Part shown: positions 32,428 to 40,884 of the stretch, one piece after another
Position numbering within the stretch: the stretch's first letter is position 1
Layout: every line of letters starts with the position of its first letter
DNA from: Roseateles saccharophilus
Lineage (GTDB): Bacteria; Pseudomonadota; Gammaproteobacteria; Burkholderiales; Burkholderiaceae_C
Direction: 5' to 3'
DNA length: 64,000 nt
Assembly (NCBI RefSeq): GCF_004342485.1
Contig: NZ_SMBU01000002.1
Location: 62,001-126,000, forward strand
Program-made: the position numbers and the translations under genes
The notes under the pieces: model-generated
Databases searched by the model: none
What the model was told of the DNA's origin: nothing
Seen by the model: the letters and a program-made list of their open reading frames with translations, nothing else

Positions 32428-34285
32428 CTTCGCTCTCCGGTGTCGCCGCCCAGGTTTCTACGGCGAGGTCGAACTCGAAACTCATGCCCTGCTCCAGGCG
32501 CTCGGCGCGCAGCCTGCCGCCGAACTCATGCACGATCTTGGCCGAGATGACCAGGCCTAGGCCCAGGCCTTCGCCGGCCGGCTTGGTCGTGAAGAAGGGC
32601 TCGAACAGGCGCTGCAGGTCGGCCTCGCTCAGGCCCGCGCCACTGTCCTGCACGCGCACCAGCGCGCGCCGCCCGGCGTCCTCCGCGACGACCTGCACGC
32701 GCAGCCGCCGCTCGCTCTCCCGCTGCATTGCGTCGATGGCGTTGCCGAAGAGGTTGACCAGCACCTGTTCCAGCCGGTTGGCCTCGGCGCGCACGCGCAG
32801 GCCCGCGGGCACGTCGACCTCGGTCTGCAGGTTCAGCGTGCGGCTGCGGTGCTCCAGCAGCAGCAGCGCGTTGCGCACGCAGTCCAGCAGCGCGGTGCTG
32901 CCCACGGCCTGCTCGTCGGCCTTGCGCGCAAAGTTCTTGAGCTGGCGGGTGATCTGGCTCATGCGCTCGACCATATCGTCCATGATCTGCAGGTTGGCCG
33001 CCACCGCGTCGTTGCGGCCGCTCTCGAGCAGGCGGATGGAGTTGCGCGCCAGCGCGCGCAGCGCCGTCAGAGGCTGGTTGACCTCGTGCGACAGGCCGGC
33101 CGACATCTGGCCCAGCACCGCGAGCTTGCTGGCCTGCAGCAGCTCGCCCTCGGTCTGCAGGCGCTGGGCGATCTGGCTCTTCAGCGCATCGTTGGTCTGG
33201 CGCAGCTCGGCCGTGCGGCTGTCCACCAGCTGCTCCAGCTGCCCATGGGCCTGCTGCAGCTCGGTCTGGGCCTTGGTGAGCTGGCGCAGCGCGCGCCGCC
33301 GCGAGGCGAGGTAGAGCGCCGCCAGGCCGACGCTGGCGCCGAAGGCCGCGCCGCCCCAGGCCGCGATCTGGGCGCGCTGCTTCACCTCGGTCAGGTCCGA
33401 CAGCGCCACCAGGCGCAGGCCGAGCGGCACGATCTGGCGCTGCTGGGCCAGCATGGGGCGGGCGCCGGGCAGCGGCAGCTGCACCTGCTGGCCCTGGTGC
33501 ACCTCGAGCGAGGCGGGCAGCTCCAGGTCGGGGCCGATGGACTGCGGGTAGCGGGCGCTGGCCTGCAGGGCCTTGCGGCGCGAGGGATCGGCATGGTCGA
33601 GCACGGCGTATTTCCAGGCCTGCACCGAGCTCATGATGACGACGTCCTGGTCGTCGGCGACGAGGATGCGTTCACCCTGCGAGCGCAGGCCGAGGTCGAT
33701 CCAGGTCGCCTCCAGCGGCGCGAGGTTGAAGCGCACGACGATGACGCCCGCGGTCCGGCCGCCCTGGCGCAGTGGATGCAGCAGGTAGAAGTCGGTACTG
33801 CCGGTGTTGGGGTCGGCGGCGAAGAAGTGGCGGCGGTCCTGCACCAGGGCCTCGGCCAGACGGGCTGGCGGCGTCAGGGTCTCGCTGGCCGACAAGACCT
33901 GGCCCTGGCCGTCGGCGACGAAGATCTGGTTGGTGCCGGCGCGCACATTGACGCGGGCCAGCATCTGGCTGGCGGCGTGGCGGCGCTCGGCGCTGTCGGG
34001 CGCGAGCATCAGCGCCTGCAGCGTCGGGTCGATGGCCAGCAGGCTGGGCAGCGAGGCATGGCGGCCCAGTTCGGCGGCGAGGTTGGAGGCATAGAGCTCA
34101 AGTCTCTCGGTGCTCAGGGCCGACAGCTGCTCGCGCCCGCTGCGTTCACTGAGGCGGTGCGCGAGCACGAAGCCCAGCACCATCAGCAGGCCGGTCAGGA
34201 AGAAGTAGAAGCCGGGCCGGCTCGGCAGCCGGCTGAGAAGCCGGGCGCGAGCGCGCAGCGGGGACGGGGAAGAGGGCGCGGGCAT
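32420..34285 (-). CDS. DctB-like sensor histidine kinase
   Basis: A 621-residue membrane kinase. The first helix is near residues 25-45, a large periplasmic double-PAS-type sensor follows (residues 50-300, including GTNQIFVADGQGQVL and HPLRQGGRTAGVIVVRFN), and a second helix is near 310-330. A coiled coil leads to the HisKA motif MSAGLSHEVNQPLTALRA with His400. The HATPase part has LVNLFGNAIDAM, DSGAGL and GEGLGLGLVISAKI. This layout is that of DctB and AauS, which sense C4-dicarboxylates or acidic amino acids directly. It is cotranscribed with the sigma-54 activator and diverges from the liv operon. Confidence 0.92.
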
Positions 34286-34593
34286 GACGGACGGCCGTTA
34301 GTGTGCCCACGCCGTGCGCCTGCGGGCAGCCCCGGCGGCGGTTTTTTGAGGCCTGGCGAAGAACCGCCCAGCCGCGCTGCGGTTTGTGCGGATTTCCGCC
34401 CAGGTTTTGCTGTTCCACACTCGTGACATCCGACCGCAGCCGCTGTCTTGGGCCGGATCGAACGCCCGGCCGTTTCATACCGTCGGTGAATACCCTTGAA
34501 ACCTTGCCCGATGGCGTGTTTTGGCACGAGGGTTGCGATTTATCCCGGGTCGCCTGGCGCATGCTGCGCCCAACAAAATCTTCTGGAGCCCTT
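34286..34593. other. divergent regulatory region, kinase gene / livH
   Basis: This 308-base non-coding stretch separates the DctB-like gene (minus) from livH (plus). It contains the sigma-54 promoter at 34522-34536 and a perfect palindrome GCGGA-TT-TCCGC at 34388-34399, about 125 bases upstream of the promoter, a distance usual for enhancer sites. The middle is lower in GC than the genes. No ORF with coding character is present. Confidence 0.7.
34522..34536 (+). promoter_or_regulatory. sigma-54 (-24/-12) promoter of livHMGF
   Basis: TGGCAC, five bases, TTGC fits the RpoN consensus with exact spacing. It would start transcription near 34548, about 46 bases before the livH ATG. An enhancer-binding protein is required for such promoters, and one is encoded 2 kb away, although NtrC is equally plausible. 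Confidence 0.82.
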
Positions 34594-35517
34594 ATGGAGA
34601 CTCTGATTCAACAGATCATCAACGGCCTGGTGCTGGGGAGCATGTATGCCCTCGTCGCCCTCGGCTACACGATGGTCTACGGCATCATCAACCTCATCAA
34701 CTTCGCGCACGGCGAGGTCCTGATGGTCGGCGCCATGGTCAGCTGGACCGTGGTCAGTGCGCTGGCCGACACTGGCATGCCAGGCTGGCTGCTGATGCTG
34801 ATCGGCCTGGCCTGCGCCATCGTCGTCTGCGCGGTGCTGAACTTCTCGGTCGAGAAGATCGCCTACCGACCGCTGCGCAGCGCGCCGCGGCTGGCGCCGC
34901 TGATCACGGCAATGGGCATGTCGCTGCTGCTGCAGGTGGTCGCGATGATCATCTGGAAGCCGAACCCGAAACCCTTCCCGCTGCTGCTGCCCACCGATCC
35001 CTTCGACCTCGGCGGCCCCGTCATCACGGTCACGCAGTGCCTGATCCTCGGCCTCACGGTCGTCATCCTGGCGGGCCTGATGTACCTCGTGAACTACACG
35101 AAGCTGGGCCGCGCGATGCGCGCCACCGCCGAGAACCCGCGCGTGGCCGGCCTGATGGGCGTGAAGCCGGACTTCATCATCTCCACCACCTTCGTCATCG
35201 GCGCCGCACTGGCCGCCGTGGCCGGTCTGATGTGGGCAGCCAACTACGGCACCGTGCAGCACACCATGGGCTTCATGCCCGGCCTGAAGGCCTTCACGGC
35301 CGCGGTGCTGGGCGGCATCGGCAATCTGGCCGGCGCCGTCGTGGGTGGCGTGCTGCTGGGCCTGATCGAAGCCATCGGCGCCGGCTACCTCGGCGACCTG
35401 ACCGGTGGCGTGCTGGGCAGCAACTACGCCGACATCTTCGCCTTCATCGCCCTCATCCTGGTGCTGACGCTGCGGCCTTCCGGCCTGCTCGGCGAGCGCG
35501 TGGCAGACCGCGCGTGA
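34594..35517 (+). CDS. livH: branched-chain amino-acid ABC transporter permease LivH
   Basis: A 307-residue inner-membrane permease with about eight helices. METLIQQIINGLVLGSMYAL opens it, then GYTMVYGIINLINFAHGEVLM, GRAMRATAENPRVAGLMGV (the ATPase-contact loop) and the closing GLLGERVADRA. It pairs with LivM to import leucine, isoleucine and valine or related amino acids. It has a GGAG site and stands first in the operon behind a sigma-54 promoter. No LivJ/LivK binding protein gene lies in or beside the operon. Confidence 0.95.
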   Translation: METLIQQIINGLVLGSMYALVALGYTMVYGIINLINFAHGEVLMVGAMVSWTVVSALADTGMPGWLLMLIGLACAIVVCAVLNFSVEKIAYRPLRSAPRLAPLITAMGMSLLLQVVAMIIWKPNPKPFPLLLPTDPFDLGGPVITVTQCLILGLTVVILAGLMYLVNYTKLGRAMRATAENPRVAGLMGVKPDFIISTTFVIGAALAAVAGLMWAANYGTVQHTMGFMPGLKAFTAAVLGGIGNLAGAVVGGVLLGLIEAIGAGYLGDLTGGVLGSNYADIFAFIALILVLTLRPSGLLGERVADRA

Positions 35518-35518
35518 T

Positions 35519-35632
35519 GGCTCACCCCCTACGCGCTTCGCGCGCCCCCTTCGAGGGGGCGACACCTGCGGCCCGGCAAAGCCGGTTCCGCGGTGTCCGC
35601 TCGATCCATCGGCCCATGGCCTAGGCTTTCTC
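35519..35632 (+). repeat. repeat family B, copy 1 (between livH and livM)
   Basis: CACCCCCTACGCGCTTCGCGCG, then the hairpin CGCCCCCT-TCG-AGGGGGCG, then GGCCCGGCAAAGCCGGTTCC. It matches copy 2 at 37526 and the reverse complement of copy 3 at 49070 block by block. It fills nearly the whole 126-base livH-livM gap and lies within the transcript. Confidence 0.8.
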
Positions 35633-35643
35633 GGGACTTCACT

Positions 35644-36726
35644 ATGCAAGCCAAAAAACTTCTGACCTTTCTGGCAGCCGGCATCGGCCTGCTGGTCGTG
35701 CCGCTGTTCGCGCAGCAACTCGGCAACGGCCCGGTTCGCATCATCGACCTGGCCCTGCTCTATGTGCTGCTGGCCCTGGGCCTGAACATCGTCGTCGGCT
35801 ACGCCGGCCTGCTGGACCTGGGCTATGTCGCCTTCTACGCGGTGGGCGCCTATATGTTCGCGCTGATGGCCAGCCCCCATCTCAGCGAGAACTTCGAGGC
35901 CATCCAGGCCGCCTTCCCGAACGGCCTGCACTCGCCGATCTGGCTCGTCATCCCGGCGGGCGCGGCGCTGGCGGCCTTCTTCGGCGTCATGCTGGGGGCG
36001 CCGACGCTGAAGCTGCGCGGCGACTACCTGGCCATCGTCACGCTCGGCTTCGGCGAGATCATCCGCGTGTTCCTGAACAACCTGGAGTACCCGGCCAACG
36101 TCACCAACGGCCCGCGCGGCATCGGCCAGATCGACGCCTTCCACATCTTCGGCGTGGACCTGGGCAAGTCACTGCAGATCGGCGACTACACGCTGCCCTC
36201 GGTGACGCTGTACTACTACCTCTTCCTGTTGCTGGTGGTGGCGGCCGTGGTGATCTGCTACCGGCTCGAGAACTCGCGCATCGGCCGCGCCTGGATGGCC
36301 ATCCGCGAGGACGAGATCGCCGCCAAGGCCATGGGCATCAACACCCGCAACCTGAAGCTGCTGGCCTTCGGCATGGGCGCCACCTTCGGCGGCGTGTCGG
36401 GTGCGATGTTCGCGAGCTTCCAGGGTTTCGTGTCGCCCGAGTCCTTCAGCCTGCAGGAGTCGGTCATGATCGTCGCGATGGTCGTGCTGGGCGGCATCGG
36501 CCACATCCCGGGCGTCATCCTCGGCGCACTGCTGCTGTCGGCCATGCCCGAAGTGCTGCGCTATGTCGCCGGCCCGCTGCAGCAGATGACGGACGGCCGG
36601 CTGGACGCGTCCATCCTGCGCCAGCTGCTGACCGCGCTGGCCATGATCATCATCATGCTGATCCGCCCGCGTGGCCTGTGGCCATCGCCCGAGCACGGCA
36701 AGGGCGCGCCATCCGCGGCCAAGTGA
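35644..36726 (+). CDS. livM: branched-chain amino-acid ABC transporter permease LivM
   Basis: A 360-residue permease with about nine to ten helices. It has ALGLNIVVGYAGLLDLGYVA near residue 45, the loop GRAWMAIREDEIAAKAMGIN near residue 220, and a C-terminal RPRGLWPSPEH. It partners LivH. The start at 35644 (MQAKKLLTF) is the first sensible methionine after repeat B. livG follows after 13 bases with a GGAGG site. Confidence 0.95.
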   Translation: MQAKKLLTFLAAGIGLLVVPLFAQQLGNGPVRIIDLALLYVLLALGLNIVVGYAGLLDLGYVAFYAVGAYMFALMASPHLSENFEAIQAAFPNGLHSPIWLVIPAGAALAAFFGVMLGAPTLKLRGDYLAIVTLGFGEIIRVFLNNLEYPANVTNGPRGIGQIDAFHIFGVDLGKSLQIGDYTLPSVTLYYYLFLLLVVAAVVICYRLENSRIGRAWMAIREDEIAAKAMGINTRNLKLLAFGMGATFGGVSGAMFASFQGFVSPESFSLQESVMIVAMVVLGGIGHIPGVILGALLLSAMPEVLRYVAGPLQQMTDGRLDASILRQLLTALAMIIIMLIRPRGLWPSPEHGKGAPSAAK

Positions 36727-36739
36727 GGAGGTCGACATC

Positions 36740-37525
36740 ATGAGCACCCACGACAACATCGTTCTCAACGTCAGCGGCGCGTCCAAGCGCTTCGGCGGCG
36801 TGCAGGCCCTGTCCGACGTCGGCATCCAGATCCGCCGCGGCCAGGTCTACGGCCTGATCGGCCCCAACGGCGCCGGCAAGACGACCTTCTTCAACGTCAT
36901 CACGGGCCTGTATGTGCCCGATGGCGGCAGCTTCTCGCTCGGCGGTACGCCCTACACGCCGCAGGCCGTGCACCAGGTCGCCAAGGCCGGCATCGCGCGC
37001 ACCTTCCAGAACATCCGCCTCTTCGCCGACATGACGGCGCTGGAGAACGTGATGGTCGGCCGCCACATCCGCACCAGGTCCGGCCTGATCGGCGCCGTGC
37101 TGCGCACGCCGGCCTTCAAGGCCGAGGAGGCAGCGATCCGGGCGCGTGCCCAGGAGCTGCTGGACTATGTCGGTATCGGCAAGTACGCGGAGTACAAGGC
37201 CCGCACGCTGAGCTATGGCGACCAGCGCCGCCTGGAGATCGCCCGCGCCCTGGCCACCGACCCGCAGCTGATCGCGCTGGACGAGCCCGCCGCCGGCATG
37301 AACGCAACCGAGAAGGTCGTGCTGCGCGAGCTGATCGACCGCATCCGTAACGACGGCCGCACCATCCTGCTGATCGAGCACGACGTGAAGCTGGTCATGG
37401 GCCTGTGCGACCGCGTGACCGTGCTGGACTACGGCAAGCAGATCGCCGAAGGCACGCCGGCCGAGGTGCAGAGCAACGAGAAGGTCATCGAAGCCTATCT
37501 GGGCGCTGGCCACAAGCCTCACTGA
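36740..37525 (+). CDS. livG: branched-chain amino-acid ABC transporter ATPase LivG
   Basis: A 261-residue ATPase. Walker A is GPNGAGKTT near residue 42, the LivG-specific ARTFQNIRLF follows, the signature is LSYGDQRRLEIARAL, and Walker B LIALDEPAAGMN. It energises the LivHM channel. The start follows GAGGAGG at the livM stop. A second copy of repeat B separates it from livF. Confidence 0.95.
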   Translation: MSTHDNIVLNVSGASKRFGGVQALSDVGIQIRRGQVYGLIGPNGAGKTTFFNVITGLYVPDGGSFSLGGTPYTPQAVHQVAKAGIARTFQNIRLFADMTALENVMVGRHIRTRSGLIGAVLRTPAFKAEEAAIRARAQELLDYVGIGKYAEYKARTLSYGDQRRLEIARALATDPQLIALDEPAAGMNATEKVVLRELIDRIRNDGRTILLIEHDVKLVMGLCDRVTVLDYGKQIAEGTPAEVQSNEKVIEAYLGAGHKPH

Positions 37526-37622
37526 TGACCGACCCCCGTAGCGCTTCGCGCTCCCCCTCAAGGGGCGCACCGAGTGGCCTGGCAAAGCCAGTTCCACCGG
37601 CGCTGCTGGGGAATTCACGACG
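37526..37622 (+). repeat. repeat family B, copy 2 (between livG and livF)
   Basis: CCCCCGTAGCGCTTCGCGCT, CCCCCTCAAGGGGCG, then TGGCCTGGCAAAGCCAGTTCCACCGGCGCTGCTGGG. It has the same block order as copy 1 at 35519 and sits within the same operon. Confidence 0.8.
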
Positions 37623-37639
37623 TGAATCGAGAGAGTGAT

Positions 37640-38359
37640 ATGACAACAAAGCAAACCCTGCTCAAGGTCAGCGGCCTGAAGGTGGCCTACGGCGGCATCC
37701 AGGCCGTCAAGGGCGTGGACTTCGAGGTGCGCGAGGGCGAACTGGTGTCGTTGATCGGCGCCAACGGCGCGGGCAAGACGACGACGCTGAAGGCCGTCAC
37801 CGGCCTGCAGCCCATTGCGTCCGGCGACGTGAGCTATCTCGGTGAATCCATCAAAGGCCGTGGCGCCTGGGACCTGGCCAAGAAGGGCCTGGTGATGGTG
37901 CCCGAGGGCCGCGGCACCTTCACGCGCATGACCATCATCGAGAACCTGCAGATGGGCGCCTACAACCGCAACGACGGCGAGATCCAGTCCGACATGGACA
38001 AGGTCTTCGGCCTGTTCCCGCGGCTGAAGGAGCGCGCCAAGCAGCTGGCCGGCACGATGTCCGGCGGCGAGCAGCAGATGCTGGCCATGGGCCGCGCGCT
38101 GATGGCCCGCCCCAAGGTGCTGCTGCTGGACGAGCCGTCGATGGGCCTGTCGCCCATCATGGTGGACAAGATCTTCGAGGTCGTGAACGACATCCACCAG
38201 CAGGGCGTGACCATCCTGCTCGTCGAGCAGAACGCCAGCCGTGCGCTGGAGCTGGCCAACCGCGGCTATGTGATGGAGTCCGGCGAGGTCACGATGACCG
38301 GCGAGGGCCGCGCGCTGCTCGACGACCCCAAGGTGAGGGCGGCCTACCTCGGGGAATGA
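37640..38359 (+). CDS. livF: branched-chain amino-acid ABC transporter ATPase LivF
   Basis: A 239-residue ATPase, last gene of the operon. Walker A is GANGAGKTTTLKAV near residue 40, the LivF-type VPEGRGTFTRMTIIENLQMG follows, the signature is MSGGEQQMLAMGRAL, and Walker B LLLDEPSMGLSP. Together with LivG it powers uptake through LivHM. After the stop, 38367-38421 forms GC-rich hairpins (such as CGCGCC-TGCTG-GGCGCG) that may end the transcript, though no U-run is present. Confidence 0.95.
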   Translation: MTTKQTLLKVSGLKVAYGGIQAVKGVDFEVREGELVSLIGANGAGKTTTLKAVTGLQPIASGDVSYLGESIKGRGAWDLAKKGLVMVPEGRGTFTRMTIIENLQMGAYNRNDGEIQSDMDKVFGLFPRLKERAKQLAGTMSGGEQQMLAMGRALMARPKVLLLDEPSMGLSPIMVDKIFEVVNDIHQQGVTILLVEQNASRALELANRGYVMESGEVTMTGEGRALLDDPKVRAAYLGE

Positions 38360-38486
38360 AGTCCTTCCCCGCGGCCGCTCCTCGAGGCCGGGCGCGCCTG
38401 CTGGGCGCGTGGCGCGGGGGCAGAGTGCAGTCCCTCCACCCCGACGGCACCGGGCGGGCTGGCGAGGTGGGCCGCAAGGCGCGCTG

Positions 38487-38525
38487 AAAAAAAAGCGGCC
38501 GGCCCGGGATCACCAGGCCGGCCGC
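38487..38525 (-). terminator. intrinsic terminator of the phoD-like gene
   Basis: On the minus strand GCGGCCGGCC pairs with its complement (arms 38516-38525 and 38495-38504) and is followed by eight T, about 20 bases after the stop. Confidence 0.92.
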
Positions 38526-38545
38526 ACGGGCCCCGAGCGGCGCCG

Positions 38546-40870
38546 TCAGACGATGCTGACGTCCGTGACGCCCGCCGCCACGCGCACGCGCGTGACATTG
38601 GCCACCGGCACGCTGGGTGCCACACCACCCACCTGCTTTGCCACTTTCTTGAAGTCGCACAGCAGCTCGGTCTTGCTCAGCGTGACCACGGCATAGCCCT
38701 GGGCATCGCTGTCGACATGGCGGATCCACGGGTTGTTGACCGTCGGTGTCACGCCGGTCGTCGAGTTCGCGAACGGGTTCAACCGCTTGACGATCTCCGA
38801 CGCAGGCACATAGGAGGCCGGGATGCCCAGGGCCGCGGCCAGCTTCTGCTGGATCAGGCCGTAGAGCGTCATCGCGGCGACCGACTTGCTCGCGGCGGCC
38901 AGGCCGGCGATGGTGTTAGCGACGATGGTTCCCATCGTGCCGGCCTGAGACTCGTCGAAGGTGTTGATGACGGCCTTTGACAGTGAGCTCGTCGGCGCGA
39001 ATGCAGCAGCCGGCACCAGGCCGGCGCCGATGGCGGCGGCGACCGCGGCCTGGATGGCGGCCGTGTTGCTCAGGTCGGTCACACCGGCGCCGATCGCGAT
39101 GGCCGCGCTCAGCATCTGGATGGCGATGCCTTCGGCCTCGGCCTCGCTGGTCGCGACCAGCGGCTTCAGTGCCGCGAACGACGGCTGGGTGGCCGCGCCG
39201 TAGAAGTAGCTGAAGTTGGAGTTGCTGGACACGCCGGCCGTGACGAGGTCGACCAGCGCCGGCACGGGCGTGGCGGCGTCGTAGTCGGCCATCACGACGC
39301 CGGCGTAGAAGGCGTGGATGTCACCGGTGACGGCGACGACGTTCTGCACGCCCTTGGCCAGCAGCTGGCCCATCAGGTATTTGCGCTCGGCGTTGAAGCC
39401 GTCCCACTGGTCGCAGTCGAGCAGGAACTTCTGCTTGAACGCGGCCGGTGCGGTCGGGATCTTGGCGCCGTCGATGCCCATGCGCAGCAGCGAGACCTCG
39501 TTGCCCCAGACCTTCCACTGCGCGGTGGAGGTGGTCATGGTCTGCACCCACCACTGGCGCTGCGCACCGCCAAGCATGCTGACCAGGGCCAGCGGGTCGG
39601 GCAGCGAGGCGCCGGCCGCGATCTTGGCCGCCTCGACCTGGACCAGCGAGGTCTGCGGCACCATGTAGCGCGCGCCGATGGAGCCGATTTGCTGGCCGGT
39701 CAGCGGGTTGGGCGCGGCCTCCGGGATGATGTGGTCGGCGCGGTAGAGGCGCTGGTCGGTCATGACCAGGTGCATCAGCTTGCCGAACTTCAGGTCGCGG
39801 TAGATGCGGATGCCGGTGATGCCCTGGCCCGGGTCCAGCGTGAAGCTGATGTCGGCCGGCATGTTCTCGAACCAGGCCTGGCTGGCGGCCAGGCGGCGCG
39901 GCATCTGCTCGGTGTTGTCGCCGACGCCGGTCGTCGCGTTGAACGTGCCGTTGTCGTAGGTCTCGCGGTCCTGCCAGCAGTCGTCGCTGAACTCGTGGTC
40001 GTCCCAGATCGCGATGAAGGCGAAGCGCTCATGCAGGTTCTGCAGGCGGCGGTCCGTGCGGTAGCGCTTGTAGAGGAAGCGGTAGTCGGCCAGCGTCGTC
40101 GCATACATGCCGCCGGTGGGCAGGGCCGTGCCATCGGGCAGGGTCAGCGCCGCATGGGCGCTCTCGACGCCGCCGGTCTGGTAGCTGGCGCCGACGGCCT
40201 CGTAGATGTAGTCGCCCAGGTGGACGACGAAGTCCACGTTCTCCTGCGCCATCGCATCCAGGCCGGCCCAGTGGTTGACGCTCCAGTCCTGGCAGGTCAT
40301 GTAGGCGAAGTTCAGCGCGCTGATGTCGGCGTCGGCAGCCGGCGCCGTCTTGAAGCGGCCCACGCGTGACATGCCGCTGCCGGCGGTGAACTGGTAGTAG
40401 TAGACCGTGGCCGGCTTCAGGCCGCTGATCTGGTGGCGCAGCGTGTGGTCGTAGAACTCGTAGACCGGCACGTCGGCGGTGGCATCGATGCTGCCGCTCA
40501 GCGCGGTGGTGGTGCCGAGGTTGGCGCTGTTGTCGGCGCTGGTGATTTTCAGCGTGACGTTGTAGCTGCCGGCGCCGGTGGCGGTGGCCACGTCATCGGC
40601 GCTGCTGGGCACCACGCGGGCCCACAGTACGGCGCCGTCCGGCTTGGGGTCGCCCGAGGCGACCGACTGCGGGAACTTGAACGCGCCGCTCGCGGCGGTC
40701 GTCGTCGGCAGCGCCGTGCTGGAGCCCGGGAAGGTGGCCGGCAGCGGCTGGATGGGCGTGCCGGCGTCGCCGCCACCGCCGCAGCCGACGAGGCTGGACA
40801 GGGCCGTGGAGGCGGTGATCAGGGCGCCGGCCTGGGCGGCGCTGCGACGAAGGAAATTGCGACGATCCAT
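38546..40870 (-). CDS. PhoD-type alkaline phosphatase, Tat-exported lipoprotein-like
   Basis: A 774-residue metallophosphoesterase. The start MDRRNFLRRSAAQAG is a twin-arginine signal, and a lipobox-like LVGC at residues 27-30 suggests a lipid anchor. An N-terminal beta domain precedes the catalytic part, with HLGDYIYE, WDDHEFSDD and GDIHAFYAG near residue 516. The closing PhoD motif NPWIRHVDSDAQGY near residue 712 is separated from the core by an Ala-rich, probably helical insert at about 560-705, making the protein far longer than usual PhoD (about 500-580). It hydrolyses phosphomono- or diesters outside the cytoplasm. It follows the FadL-type gene by 14 bases with a GAGGAGG site, one operon. 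Confidence 0.9.
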   Translation of the reverse strand: MDRRNFLRRSAAQAGALITASTALSSLVGCGGGGDAGTPIQPLPATFPGSSTALPTTTAASGAFKFPQSVASGDPKPDGAVLWARVVPSSADDVATATGAGSYNVTLKITSADNSANLGTTTALSGSIDATADVPVYEFYDHTLRHQISGLKPATVYYYQFTAGSGMSRVGRFKTAPAADADISALNFAYMTCQDWSVNHWAGLDAMAQENVDFVVHLGDYIYEAVGASYQTGGVESAHAALTLPDGTALPTGGMYATTLADYRFLYKRYRTDRRLQNLHERFAFIAIWDDHEFSDDCWQDRETYDNGTFNATTGVGDNTEQMPRRLAASQAWFENMPADISFTLDPGQGITGIRIYRDLKFGKLMHLVMTDQRLYRADHIIPEAAPNPLTGQQIGSIGARYMVPQTSLVQVEAAKIAAGASLPDPLALVSMLGGAQRQWWVQTMTTSTAQWKVWGNEVSLLRMGIDGAKIPTAPAAFKQKFLLDCDQWDGFNAERKYLMGQLLAKGVQNVVAVTGDIHAFYAGVVMADYDAATPVPALVDLVTAGVSSNSNFSYFYGAATQPSFAALKPLVATSEAEAEGIAIQMLSAAIAIGAGVTDLSNTAAIQAAVAAAIGAGLVPAAAFAPTSSLSKAVINTFDESQAGTMGTIVANTIAGLAAASKSVAAMTLYGLIQQKLAAALGIPASYVPASEIVKRLNPFANSTTGVTPTVNNPWIRHVDSDAQGYAVVTLSKTELLCDFKKVAKQVGGVAPSVPVANVTRVRVAAGVTDVSIV

Positions 40871-40884
40871 GATGTGCCGCCTCC

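Noticed and set aside
38367-38486. Small gene between livF and the PhoD gene
   Set aside because: Only short Arg/Ala-rich frames are present, and the region is dominated by GC hairpins.
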